A stretch of 64,000 nt of DNA. It comes from Orthonyx spaldingii. Its lineage: Eukaryota; Chordata; Aves; Passeriformes; Orthonychidae. Below the pieces are notes generated by a model that did not search any database, had not been told where the DNA came from, and saw only the letters and a list, made by a program, of their open reading frames with translations. The stretch spans positions 2,875,208-2,939,207 of the forward strand of contig VZTJ01005553.1 in NCBI GenBank assembly GCA_013397795.1, given 5' to 3'. Shown piece by piece: positions 40,476 through 53,400 of the stretch (position 1 is its first letter; every line of letters begins with the position of its first letter). The position numbers and the translations under genes were made by a program.

Positions 40476-40991
40476 GCCCAAGAATGTGGACAACAGCACT
40501 CTGGTGATTGATAATTTATTTCTGTGGTTGAGTATGGCTCCCAGGATTCTGTGGCTCAGTCACTGATACCCTAGGCAGGAAGGAAATGACCAGAGCGTGT
40601 CCAAAATCTATTTCAGTCCACTGGCCAGGAAGAGAGAAGCAGAAGTAGTTCAGGGTCAGGATCCAGCCCTCCTTTCCATCTTCTTGAGCCCTGTCCCCAC
40701 CGCTGGGGACGGCCTTTTGCACTGGTGTGGAGCAAAGGAGTCAGAGGCCGCAGTGTGGCTGTTTTTACTGCGGTACAGGAGCCACCCAAGGCTCCATCTC
40801 AGTGCCTTGGACTGAGGGAGCTTATACCTGAGAAAGCAGCTCTGTGGTGATGGGTGGCCCAGCTCACATTCGGTGTGGGACTGTCCCACTATGGGACTGG
40901 GACACACCCTCTTCCTTGAAGAGAGCTGTAACTTCACCTCATGATTTCAGCCTGGCACCGCATTTGAGCGAAACCCAGGCCGTCCCACCTT

Positions 40992-41028
40992 NNNNNNNNN
41001 NNNNNNNNNNNNNNNNNNNNNNNNNNNN
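40992..41028. other. Assembly gap (37 N)
   Basis: Thirty-seven unknown bases just before a very GC-rich block. Such gaps often fall in CpG-island promoters that sequence poorly. The true missing length is not known. Confidence 0.99.
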
Positions 41029-41290
41029 CCGTTTGCGGGGCAGAGGGCGCCGGCGGCCCCCGTGGCTCCGGGCCCGTCGCGATGGCGACGGGCGGGCGGG
41101 GCGCGCGGCAAGGCCCGGCCGTGCCCCGGGAGCCGCCCGGGGCGCGGGCACCGTGAGGGGGGACGCGGGCGTGGGCGGCGGCAGGGCCAGGGGAGGTGCG
41201 TCAGGGAACTCTGTGGCGGTGGCGGGGGGCTGAGGCACGGGGTGACAGCGGCAGCGGGATTTGGTGCCTGCTGGCCTCGGTGAGGGGTGG
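41029..41290. promoter_or_regulatory. CpG island, possible CCDC83 promoter / first exon
   Basis: GC-rich and CG-dense, truncated on the left by the gap. It lies about 3.1 kb upstream of the first CCDC83 coding exon and on its side of the divide. Possible plus-strand donors for a non-coding first exon are CTCG/GTGAGG (41279/41280) and TGAG/GTAATT (41463/41464). The assignment to CCDC83 rests on position only. Confidence 0.55.
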
Positions 41291-41499
41291 CCCAGCTTTG
41301 TCCGCTGAGGTGTCTGGTGGTGAAGGGGGCTGGGGGGAATAGCGCAAGGGACATGCGGGAAGGGATAGCCAGGGACGGATTGAGGGCAGAGGGAATTGTT
41401 AGCCTGCTTTGGAGATTGGGAAGGGGTTACAGTGGGACTGCACCATGTTGCAGCGTGACTGAGGTAATTGATTTTCTGTATTCTGCACCTGGGACGGGG

Positions 41500-42225
41500 C
41501 AATTCACGGTGTACCGACAGACTGGGGAGCGAGAGGATGGACAGCAGCCAGCGGAAAGGGACCTGGGGGTCCTGGTCTGTGGCAAGCTGAACATGAGGCA
41601 GCAGTACCCTGGCAGCCAGGAGAGGCAACGATGCCCTGGGGGGCATCAGGCACAGCATCGCCAGCCGGGCAAGGGAGGGGATTGTCCCGCTCTGCTCTGC
41701 ACTGGGGCGACCTCACCTTGGATATTGTGTGCAGTTTTGTACACCATAAGAAAGATTTTAAGATGTTGAAGAGTGTCCAAAGGAGGGCCTTGAGGATGCT
41801 GAAGGGTCCTGAGGGGAAACCGTATGACAAGTGGTTGAGGGCACTTGGTCTGTTCAGCCTGGAGAAAAGGAGCCTGAGGGGAGATCTCATTGCAGTTTGC
41901 AATTTCCTCATGAGGGGAAGCAGAGGGGCTGGTACCAATCTCCTTTCTAGCAACCAGTGACAGGACCCGAGGGAATGGCCTGAAGCTGTTTCAGGGGAGG
42001 TTTAGGTTGGATATCAGGAAAAGGTTCTTCACCCAGAGGGTGGTTGGGCACTGGAACAGGCTCCTCAGGGAAGTGGTCACAGCACCAAGCCTGACAGAGT
42101 TTAAGACATGTTTGGACAATGCTCTCAGGCATGTGGTGTGACTCTTGGAGTGTCCTGCGTAGGGCCAGAAGTTGGACTTGATCCTCGGTCTCTTCCAACT
42201 CAGTGTATTCTGTGAGTCTATAATT
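41500..42225 (+). mobile_element. CR1 LINE fragment with 3' end of reverse-transcriptase ORF (broken)
   Basis: The longest CR1 copy here. It runs from AAGGGACCTGGGGGTCCTGG and CATCGCCAGCCGGGCAAGG to GGACTTGATCCTCGG and CTCTTCCAACTCAGTG. In the plus strand the fragment L-G-L-F-S-L-E-K-R-S-L-R-G-D-L-I-A matches the C-terminal part of the CR1 ORF2 protein. The frame is broken downstream by a stop and indels, so it is inactive. It starts only about 200 bases after the CpG island. Confidence 0.94.
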
Positions 42226-44090
42226 GTTGGGAACTGAGGGAATGGAGGCTTCTGGTAGTGCATCTGCTTGAGATACGGGGTAATTATGTGAGTGCAGGTG
42301 CTGGTTTGGACGGCATTAATGATAGTGATTGAGCTCATGAGAGTGGTGTTCTGCAGTACAGGTGGTCTCTGTAAAGAGTATCTGGAAAGTCACAGTAGTT
42401 GGGTGGCAGTGTCAGAAAACTGCCTGCTACTTCTAAGGATGCAATGGCAGTGTGGTTATTGCTTGAGACAATGCTGGTAGTGATAATGGGGGTCAGTCAA
42501 GAGCATCACAATTTTATTTGTTTGGGAGAAGGAATAGATCTTTCCTTCTGCAAATGTTTTCCTATGGGTTTAAAATGTGCACTCAATCCTCAGTCCCCTT
42601 AAATATGTTCTCCCCTCTCTCTCGTGTGTGTATTTTCTGTGGCTCACAAAATCCAGCAAATCCTTTATTGTAGTATGTGTTTTCTTCACCTTGTACAGCT
42701 TGGAGGCTTTCTTGTTCCTCTCTGCTTGGGAAGAATGTCATAGATATATCACTGGCTCTAATCTGGCTCTGGAGTTTAAAAGAAAAGGCCCTAAGCCTTT
42801 TCAAAATACTACTGCTGAAAATTTTCAGTGTATATCCAGTTTTAAGCAGGGAATTTGATTATCCCTTTAGTGAAAGGGGCAGAAATAATGTAAAGAAAAC
42901 CTTAGGGATTGCTCTAGTGGTCTTCCGTTTCTGGGGAAAATCAGTAAAATAAATGCTCCAGTGGAAATGGAATCAATACCAGTTCAGTTAATTCTGCACC
43001 AAAGAAGTATGACAGATTCTTTTTCACACCTAACAAGTGTATCCTGCACTTATGCATTTGGGTTGGAAATTTCAAAGGGGTCTAGGAGGAGCAAAGTTCC
43101 TAACTTCCTGCTTCAGTGAGATTTTTTTCTTAATTCACTTGTTTGGTTGGGTTTTTTTAAAATCTCAGTCTTACAACCGCTATGTCTTTAGGATTTTTGA
43201 AAGTTTCATGAAAAAAATATTGTATTGAATTGGAAACTGCAAAGGTTGTATATGAAATAGGATAGAAAGTTATTTTGTACACAGAGAGCTGACATTGCCT
43301 TGCTTCAGGGTATGGTGAGTGTGGTGAGAAGGCATAGGACAGCATATGGATTACAGTGCATCTGTCAATAGTTGGTTTAACTTCATTCCCTTGTTTTACA
43401 GGCTTGCTGATGTGTTTTTTTACTGGTTTTTCACCCCAGTTTACTTGTGCTTATTTTAATAGGAAAAAGTATCCAGCCTGTGGTGTTTAGTCACAGAACA
43501 AGTTTTTATCAATTTCAGCTATTATTGTAAATTCCAGAATTTAAATTCAGACAAGCAGTTTAAGATGAAAACAGGTTACATACAATGTTTCTACTCATTC
43601 AGTAATAAAACATCCAATGTTATATAAACTGTTCTGGTTTGGGCATTTGATTATGTGACAGTTAAAAGTGAGGACTCTTCATGAGAGTCCTTTCTTGCAA
43701 CGTTTTTTATTTTGTATGATATACTCTACCAGTTCCATTGCAGAACTATTCATTGCCAATCAAATTCTGAGGCTGGTAGTTGTGCCAGCATGCCCAGAGA
43801 ATATTGCTGATATGCATATCCCTTCAGAAAGTGGTTTTGTTCCAGCTCTGACAATGAAAACTGGTATCAGAGTTGCAGTGAAAGAGAGATATTCTGAGTG
43901 CTAGGACAACAGAAGGAGAGGGAAAGAGGCATGTGAACAAGTGGACTTGATAAAACAAGCCTGATAAAGAAACAAAGGACTGAAAAAGGAACAACAGCTG
44001 GTTTGATTTGCAAGAATGTAAAGGACAGCCTGTAGCAAGGGATGCAATGAGTAACTGGTGATAGAGACCCCTGTATCTACTCAGGTATAC

Positions 44091-44128
<38 letters not shown>

Positions 44129-44317
44129 ATATATATTATATCTATGTAATCAGGTTACCCCAAAGGTATGGGCCTGAGTGCTACCCTGGGCAGGATTATT
44201 GGTGTCAAAAACCCAACTTGTTTTATTTCAGAACTGTTGCAAGCTTGTCACAAATGCCACAGGCCAGTGAACAGACAATGTTTTGTAAATCATTAATTTT
44301 TTTTCCTTTACTTCTAG
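42226..44317. other. Upstream region or 5' intron of CCDC83
   Basis: AT-rich sequence with the AT/GT microsatellite at 44091-44140. No exon recognised; it is most likely intron 1 if the gene starts at the 41 kb CpG island. Confidence 0.5.
44091..44140 (+). repeat. Compound microsatellite (AT)n(GT)n(AT)n
   Basis: About nine AT units, ten GT units, then more AT. It lies about 180 bases before the first CCDC83 coding exon and is likely to vary in length. Confidence 0.95.
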
Positions 44318-44438
44318 CACAAGTATTAAAAAAAAAAAAAAAAAATAAAAAAATGGAAGAAAATAAGAAAAAGAAGAAACCAGGAGAGCAAGTTCAAGAA
44401 CCTGAATCAGATTTACCAGAAGCCTTGCTAGAATATCA
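44318..44438 (+). CDS. CCDC83: CCDC83 first coding exon (coding from 44353)
   Basis: The acceptor CTTTACTTCTAG precedes 35 bases of 5' UTR that contain an 18-A run (44328-44345). The ATG at 44353 has A at -3 and G at +4, a strong context. The product is M-E-E-N followed by five lysines and later D-L-P-E-A-L-L-E-Y, matching the S-E-A-L-L-D-Y segment near the start of the mammalian protein. The donor is CA/GTAGGT, phase 2. The frame before the ATG is open through the exon, encoding mostly lysine. Confidence 0.88.
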
Positions 44439-47400
44439 GTAGGTTTAATATATTTTAACTTTTCACTCATATAGAATATGTGAATGAAGGAAGCAGATGA
44501 CAAAGACAACTTATCCAATTTAGAGCCTGAGCTGATTGTTTTGGGGTTTTGAGGCTATTTCAGAAAGGTACACTTTTTAAACTGTAGCTGTAAGAAAGCA
44601 TGCCATTAGGCTATAACTTGGGGAAAAAAATTATTAAAAGCAAAAAACCCTGACATTTTTTCTGTTAATAGCAAGCTTTGATCAGCATATGCTGAAGTTG
44701 CAAGATCATATTTGACTGTATTTTTTAGGATTCCTTGGTGTTCGCGGAGGTTTGTGGTCACTAGCCAGAACCTCAAGACCTACAGTTTGCTGTCTTCCTT
44801 GGTGCAGCTGAGAGCAGAGCACAAAGTGTGTTATTTTGAAAGTAAGAGATGGATAAATTAAAGGTCTTAAAATCAAGCAGAGAAAAAGAAGAGCTGAGGG
44901 GGAAATATCTGAAGTAGTTGCAAACCAGTCCAATTTATTTGATCTCCAGTCTCTTGAGTAGATGACTTGAAGGAGATAAAGTAGGCTTCACAACTTTTAT
45001 CTAAAAGACAGAAATTGAAATGGAAATACCTCAGGAACACCCAATGTCCAACAATTATCAGCATTTAGGGAGCAAGGAGTAGTGCCTTGGCATGGAAATG
45101 GAAAGTGGAGTAAGCAAACTGAAAATACACACATGTAGTTGTAGTGACATCTATATGAGCTCACAGGGTTTATGTGGGATTTTCTGTTTCACTTACAGAG
45201 AACAGAGTACAATTTTCCATAGTGAAATAGCCTAGATTTAACGGAATCATATCACAAACAAATACCATCCGAAAAGTCAAAAACTAACTCATCTATTTGG
45301 TGAAGGAATAAGGAAATTATTACTGGGCTGAGAAAAAAACTGTACCACTTTCTGATAAAATTATTGTTACTCATATTCAAATAGCCAAGCAAATAACTCA
45401 TTTATCTGGAGAGTCTTCCACTGAAATAGGGGTTGCACTGACATGGAATATGTACTTTTTACAGAAACAGTAGGGGAAAAGGGAAGAAAAATATTCTTCT
45501 TACTGTTTTTATCTTTTTCCCTCTCTCTTCTCTTTCCCTCTTGCTCTCTCTTCCCTTCTCTTCACCGCTGTAATCTGTGACTTCTCTGTACCACTTGACT
45601 GAGTAAAGGTGGATAATCGTACAAGTGAATAGCTGTCACATTCCACTCTAGGATTTATCAAGTGTGTAGTATTTATTTAAATTCCATTAATGTTTTTTCT
45701 TCCATACATTGAAGAATAGTTGCTCTTCACAGGGAGTTGGTTATTTTGCATTTTCATTGAAGTTCTCTGTTTCAGCATTTGTTAGGAACAATCTTAGGAT
45801 GTACTTTTGCTGTGGCCATGACCACCACAGCCCCATGTCTCTGCTCTAGTCTCTCTCTAACTGATATCTTTGTACTTAATAGAAAACCTGAAGAATACCT
45901 TGGAGCACACTGACACCAGAGGATGCAAATTTAGTAACCTGCAATTTGCATGATTCAGTGATCCAGACTTAGTAAATTAGCCAGGAAAAACGTTATCTTC
46001 TTTTAAAATAGCTTAATGCAATAGGAAAGGGAAAAAAACCCCAAAACCCACAAAAAAAGCACCCCAACCCCCCACACTAAAAACTGAAGGAACAAGAACT
46101 GTTAAAAGAATGGAAGACATTGTGAGAATTGTAACACTTGTCTCTATTGTGCCATATGATGAATGAATTCTGGGAACAGAGGTACAAATTACAGAGAATT
46201 TTGCAAATAGACACCATTTGCAGCCTAGTGTTTCTCATTCTAGAAGAGAGAACACCAGAAAGAAATGTTTATTTTACAGCTGTGGCAAAGAGAATGACAA
46301 GTAGTCTATGAAAATATAAAATCAGTGAGCTAGGTCTTTGACAAAAATATACAAACAGAACATACTACTTAGGCTGGAGTACCTATCTCCTTAGTGCTTC
46401 TTAAAGGCTAAGGAGTTCTTGGTGTACAAATGTTGTTTGTGAAGCTTGACAAACCACATTATCAGAAGAATTGAATCCCATTAAGTTCTCCAGTTTGGGA
46501 TTCATCTGACCTCCGAGTGAGTTGCCTAAGCTTTCTCTCTAACTAGCGATGAGTAATATTTTTCTGGAGCACAAATTACCTTGTCCTGAAAATGATCTGT
46601 GTAATATGTCAGCTAAACCTCGTGCAGAAAGAACAAACCAGCTCCAGCCTCTCAAGAGGCTCCACAGGAACAGTATAACCAGGGAGTCTGCTGCTCTGTA
46701 GGAGTATGAAATCCAAACTAACAAGCAGACCCACATGTATACAGGAAAGAATTTCTTTATGTGTAGGAAGCAGACAGTGGTACCTACCCGAATGAGTTAA
46801 GCAATATGAATATAAACATTTTGGTAGTATTTACATCTAATCTAGATTAAATAGCATTCCTTTCTGTTATGTTTTTGTAAGAACATCTCTTTCTTTACTC
46901 TCTCTTCATAGAATTGCAGCAAAAGAAACATCAATTGAACGGGTTTTGTTTCATCTGAAAGGATTGGAAGAAAAGATCAAAGAAAGTCTTAACAAAGTAA
47001 GTGACTGTGCATCCTTCTCCCAACAAATTTCATTTGTGGCATTCTTACTCACAGATTCAATTGTATTCTTTCCATTCTAATACTACATACCTTAAAACTA
47101 GTTATTGCAGTGAATTTGTTACAGTCAATGAAACTAGAGATAGTGAATCACTTTATGTGCTAAAAGTTGAAATGTTATCTGAATTAAATGTGACATATAG
47201 CATAAATGTCCTACATATAACATGCTAAAAAGAAACTGCAGGAGTAGAACATTATAGAGTAGGACACAGCATTAAAGTGAGTTCAGTGCAGGTGCTTTCC
47301 AACGCACAGGAGATCCTCATAACCACCTACGTATTTCATGGAATCACAGAATCATTAAGGATGGGAAAGACTTCTAAGATCATCATGTCCAGCTGTTTAA

Positions 47401-50400
47401 CCCAGCACCATTGTGTTCATCACTAAACCAGGTCCACAAGTGCCACATCTACATTTCTTTTGAACACTTCCAGAGACAGCAATTCTACCACTTTCCTGGA
47501 CAACCTGTTCCAATGCCTCACCATCCTTTCAGTGAAGAAATTTTCCCTAATATCCAATCTAAACCCAGCACAATTTGAGACGTTTTCCTCTTGTCCTGTT
47601 ACTTGTTACCTGGGAGGAGAGACCAACTTCCACCTGGCTACAAAGTCCTTCCAGGTGGTTGTACAGAGAGATAAGGTGCCACCTGAGCCTCCTTTTCTCC
47701 AGACTTAACATCCTCAGCTGCTCCACATCAGATGTGCTCTAGTCCTTTTAGCAAATTTATTGTCCTTCTCTGGCATCTTTCTCTGCAGCAAGCACAGGAC
47801 AGCAAGTGCCCTTTCAGTAGGTACCTTTCATGCAGTACATTCAGGTATGCCTTTTAACCAGTACTGCAGATATTCTTCAATATTTCAATGCATGAAGAAT
47901 AAGTGGTATAAACTTCATTTTTGTTTAGTATTAGCAGACCTAACTGAGTACTGAGATTTGCTGACCTTCTCTGAATCACTTGTGAGGTAACAGAATTGCA
48001 CAGGTTTCTGTGAGAATCTAGTTATTACTGCAAACTTAGTTACAATAAAACATGAATAAAGAAGAAAGACCATCATGCCATTTACTAGTTGCAATTTTTA
48101 GCACTGTTTGATGAAGACTCTCTTACGGATTAAGAATTGTTTTGGGTAATTTTTAGAACAAGGTTGTGTAACTACTGATTGCATCTGAGTGACGCTTTAA
48201 AGAATCGTGCATATGAGCTGTATATAAACAGCCATAACATGGCATATGATGACTGTAAGCAGTGAACTTTGAAAATATATAATACGGAGTCACCTATTAA
48301 AATTAATTGAAATTGCTCAAAAATCCTTACTCTGGATCATGTTGCAGCCTGCACTTCATAGCAGTGAAACATTGAAACAATGTCTCTCTGTCCTTCCCAT
48401 GCTGATATTTGCCCTGTTTTTATAAGTATCCATCTGTTTAGCTTTCTGTGGTACTTCTTTCAGTCTTGAAGCCTGGATGGTGTTTCATTTGTGGCTTAAC
48501 TATCACTGGAAGTGGCATTTGCTCTTCTTTCTGCAGTTATGATTATTGTTGCATCTTATGTCTCTTGTGGTTGTACCACAGGATCGGAGGGCAGTTCGAC
48601 TGACTTGTTCAGGGACACAGAGCAACAGCATAAGGGAGACCTCTCAGTGGATGTCCCCACTTTATGACCCCTCAGTGGGTCTCCCCACTTTGTTTGAGTG
48701 TGTTACTGATGGCCAGTGCCCATGAAGGACTCACATTGATAATTTACAGAGTAATGCTCTTTATTAACATAAAGTGGTGACAGTTTAAGGTTTGAGGATT
48801 GTGAGTGACAGTATCTCACTGCAAAAACATATTCAAAGCAATGCACAAAGCTCTAATCCCCAATGAAAGTATTCAGTGTCCACAGAGTGCGGTTCTTACC
48901 CTACGGGGGACAAGACAGGTTCAGTCTATCCACTGATCCCAGCAGTTGTGTTGGAGTCTTCCCAAACTTTTCCCCATTCTTAGCTTGCTTTTATACTATT
49001 TCTTTATGTTTAGGTGGAGCTTGAGTGACTCTAGTCCTACATCTCCTCCTCTCTCCCCTGGCTGACAGGCACTGTGTGGTTTGTCAGCTACAAAGTACCA
49101 TTGAGTTCCCCTCCCTGCAAGGATTTCTAGGGAGCCTAATCGCAGAGTCTCCACTCTGCTCCACCCTCTGTTCCATCCCCCTTAGCAGGGGCTATGGTTG
49201 CAGATTGTAGGGAATCATCATGGAATAGTTTTCGAGCATACCAATTGCATTCTGTTCAGAGAGTAGCAGCTGCATTTTACCCTATAATTTCTGTACCACT
49301 ATAACTTCTGTTAGGATGTGAATATAACTTTCCAGTTTCTTCTAATTTTACCCCTAGCCATCTTTGTACACTTACTCCCCCAATTCACTACTAGTTCATG
49401 GTCTCTCAAGGACTCCATATTTTAGATTGAGCAGGGTACTTAAGGCATGGGTTAAGTGCTATTTAATTTAATCATGTTTAGACAGTGCTTTGAGGTCCAT
49501 TCTTTATTTCCTACTTCATGTTTCTGAGTGGTTTAGAGTTAATTCTAGAAATGACGAATGCTTGAGACTCTACTGCCTAGTAACTGTTACTGTTTTCTCC
49601 TGTATGGTATCCTTTGGGAACAAACATACACAATCAATAATTTCAAATAATCTGAGTGTCACTAGAGAGGGTCATGGCTAAGGGTTATGATCACAGTTGT
49701 GGAATCAGGAGGTATCACTAATTTCAGCTCTGACAAAACCTTTTGCTGTGGTTATATGCGAGTGACCTGATTGTCTTATGATATTTCTATATGAAGACCG
49801 TACATTCTCATGAAGAATGTTAACATGAAGCAAACAGCTTCTACATATAAATATTGTTATTAAGTTATCCACAAGGAGCTTTCTTTCCAGGCAATGGAGA
49901 ACTGTTAGTGTGCTGTACCAAGTACAGCTGTCATTTGTCTCATTTTCTTCCAGTGGTCTTGAACTTACTGAGAAAATGTCTGAGCCTTGCAAACTCTCCC
50001 TTCTACTCTAACCTTTCAGAATATGAAGAACAGGTGTTTAGCTGGGTGTTCTTGCATTTCATCCAGCACTAGGTCAGATTTTACTTTTTTTACTTAAATT
50101 TGTCACTTTGAAAACATTTTAATATGAGCTGTGTCTTCTTTCTTAGAATGTTGTTGTGAAGGAAGAACAGAAGGTCTTTATCAGGCGGTTAGTAAGGCAA
50201 ATAGAAGAAAAGGAGAAAAAACGAGATGACAAGGAGATTGTAACCAGGGATGCTGTGGAAGAGTCTCTGAAAGCAGTTTTTCAGTTTGTGAAGGACAAAG
50301 AAAAACTTCTTCAAGGTATGTTGTGAGTTGGGACAGTGTGGTTTGCAGTTTACACACTTGGGATTGAGTACTTGTTGTTGTTGTTGTTTTGCAATTTAAG

Positions 50401-53400
50401 TAGAGGTTCAACTTCCTTGTTGTATAAAAAGCATAAAACTTTTCCTCCCCAAAAGCTGGGCTCTCTCAATTTAGTATGAGATTGTGGAGGGCTTATAAGT
50501 CAATCTATCCCTTCCAAGTGATGTATAGTATTGTGCAAGTACAGAGGCTTCCTCTTTTTTGAAACACATGAAAGCTCTGAGCACTGGTTCCACTGAAGAT
50601 TAAAAATAAAATTATTGATGGTAGGAAAAAGGACCAGTTTTAACTGTGGAAAATTCTGGTTGCCATCCCTGTGATTCTTTGTGGGAGACGTGTCCTTGGT
50701 TACAACATTTTGGTGAGAACTCTTGTGTCTCCCTGGAAGAATAAGATCAAGCTGTTTGCAGCAATGATGGTGGCCCTTGACGCTATGTGAGGCCATCAGG
50801 TTGTAAGGATTGTAGTGTGGAAGAATCCCCCTTCCCTCTCCATGCCCTATGAAAGCACCTTTCTCAAAGAATTTGGTGTTGTAAGAGTTATCAGTTCAAG
50901 AAATCAATAATGAACTTGTCTTTTGACATTCTTGTTTTCATAGATCTGTGTGCCCAAATTGAAGAAACTAAGAAAAGAATTTCAGCAAAGAAGCGTGAGA
51001 GAGATTATTGGTTGGAGTACAAAAATGTTGGAAGTAAAATACATGCTGAGAAGATTAGCACTCTGGAAAAAGACATTGAGGAAGTCAAATATGAATTTGA
51101 AAGAACTGAAGGTCAGTTTACAGCTGGTTTAATGCAAGTCTTACAGGACCTTTGCATATTGCTTGCAGGAATTAAATGATAAAATTAATTTTAGCTCAAG
51201 TTTTAGCAACTTGTATCAACTTCTCTAGTAATTTGCGTTAGCTTTTCTGAGTGCACCTAAGATGGGCTGTGTAATCCTGAAAAATATAAGGACTCCTTTT
51301 CTTTCTCTCTCTCTCTCTCTTTAAAAGTTCCTTTATTGAAGAAATTGATAAAGTTTACAGAAATGATGATGCTTAAAGAAACTGATAAGCTTGTCCTTTG
51401 ATGATTTTCTTGTAAAATGCAGGCAACCCATTTTTAAAATTGTTGCTGTGAAGGACAGCAGTTTTTTGTAAAAATAAGTCGATGTATATTTAGGTCACCT
51501 ACACAGAGGACTCCCTTAGCAGTCATACTTGAAAATGTTGACTCTGCTGCTGTTACTTCTCATCCTCTACAAGCACTTCACCTATTGAGAGCTCCTTTGA
51601 CAGGAAAGTAGTATGAGCTCATTCTTGGAACAGTCTTTTCAGTGGAGCACACTGGTTTACATGAAGGACTAGAGGGAGCTCTTTAGTCAGTACTCTGGAC
51701 CTTTCCTCCTACTTACACAGTGTGAGGCCCTGCAAAATTGCCAGTAACAGACACAGACACATAATGGGAATTGTTTCAGCACTGTCATAACAGTGGAATT
51801 AATTTGAGAGCTTATATATTGTGGTGCTGAGTGCTTTACAAAGATTTCTTTATTACTGCATTATTTTAAAATCATTTAAATATTTTGCTGTTACATAACC
51901 CATGCTTCCAATGGGAGAAGGATGTCCTGGTTTTCTTTATGTCCCTCTCAGTATGCGTGGCCACAGCCAAGCAGCTGGTAGTAACAGGCAGTGACACAGC
52001 TCTAAGGGTCTCTGTATATTCTGTGCCAGCCATTACCAGGCAGCAACTACTGTGAGCAAGAGCCAGCCAGCTATATTTCTGTCTCTCAAAACATATTTTA
52101 CCACGATTAAGATCTGCCCTGTGATTTCTGCATTTCCAGACAGCTTGTTAGATATCCATCTCTGTATTCTGGAGAGGTTGGGTTTTTTTCGTGATGCATT
52201 TTCCATGTTCTTAATTGATTTAAAACTTTGCTATATAGCTGCTGAAATATGAAATGAAAAAGAGAATGGGCTTTTATCTGGAATGCCAGTAGGGACATGC
52301 AGCCTCACCTCCTGCATGTCACAGGGTACAGAGTCAAAAATTTGTGGTCCAACAGAAATGTATTTCTTGAAAGATATGTTATAGTGGTACATATATAAGT
52401 GGTCTGTATGACATACTGCAAAATGATGCTGCCAGTACTGGACGTTTAGCATACTCTTTTGCTTAACTCCCTAAAACTGAACCTAGAAAGTGTCTGGGGA
52501 GTACAGCCTTCCAGCAGAAATCTAACAAACTTTCAGAGCAAGGCAGCAACAAATTGGGCTTGTTCACACCTTGAATGTGTAGCACGCTTTGAGAATAAGC
52601 ATAGGTGAACAGGTTTCTGTCTCTGTGTGTACCACGGAAGGGCTTAACACTGGCACAGTTCATGTGGTCTGGTGGTGACATTTTAAACAAAACAGCTGAG
52701 AGGAGAAGAGGCAAAAGAGAGCCACACACTTAGGTGATGTGTGGGGAGAACAGTGTCGCAGTGAGAGGATTAGGGATTTTAGCCTCTTTAGGAACTGCTC
52801 AGTCATACAGTTTCTTCCTTTTTTCATTCTCACAGTGCAACTCAGGCTATTTAGTGGTGTGACATAATGAAACAGTGAATTAATTATAGTATGGAAGTAC
52901 TTCATTTTCATTCTGCCAAGTCTAGATGGTGGAGTCCAGCTTCTACAGTGTTAAATTAATAACTAATGCACAACTAATACACCTTTCATATTTGACTGCC
53001 TTTGACTCCACAGTGCATCCATCAGCAGATATTCATTTGCAGCCAGATCAGAAATAGGCTGTCCGCAACGTAAGTGTGGAGAAAGACTGAATTTCAAGCC
53101 TTTGGAACAAGCATGCAGTGCTTTCCTTCAAAGAAAATTACTACAATCTCATTCATTCCTTCAAAAGGAGGAAATATCAAGCAGAAGTGGCCTATTTAAA
53201 AGAACAAAAAAAAGAACTGAAGGGAAGGATGAAATAATTAAATAGCAAGTGACTAGAACATGAAGCCAAACCTATTCAGCTCGATGTAAGACGCACTTTC
53301 TACATAATGATCACATAGAAGCAAATTGTTGTGGCAATTGCCACATTCTCCATTTTGTCCTGTTGTCAAATTAGAGCCTTAGAGAAGTCAGAAAATTTAT

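Larger units (their letters stand above)
46997..50146 (+). other. CCDC83: CCDC83 intron with CR1 and LTR insertions
   Basis: 3.15 kb. Two mobile elements, listed separately, make up over a third of it. Other open frames are chance. Confidence 0.85.

Noticed and set aside
41504..41953. 149-codon minus-strand frame
   Set aside because: It is antisense to a CR1 element whose plus strand carries the decayed ORF2 C-terminus.
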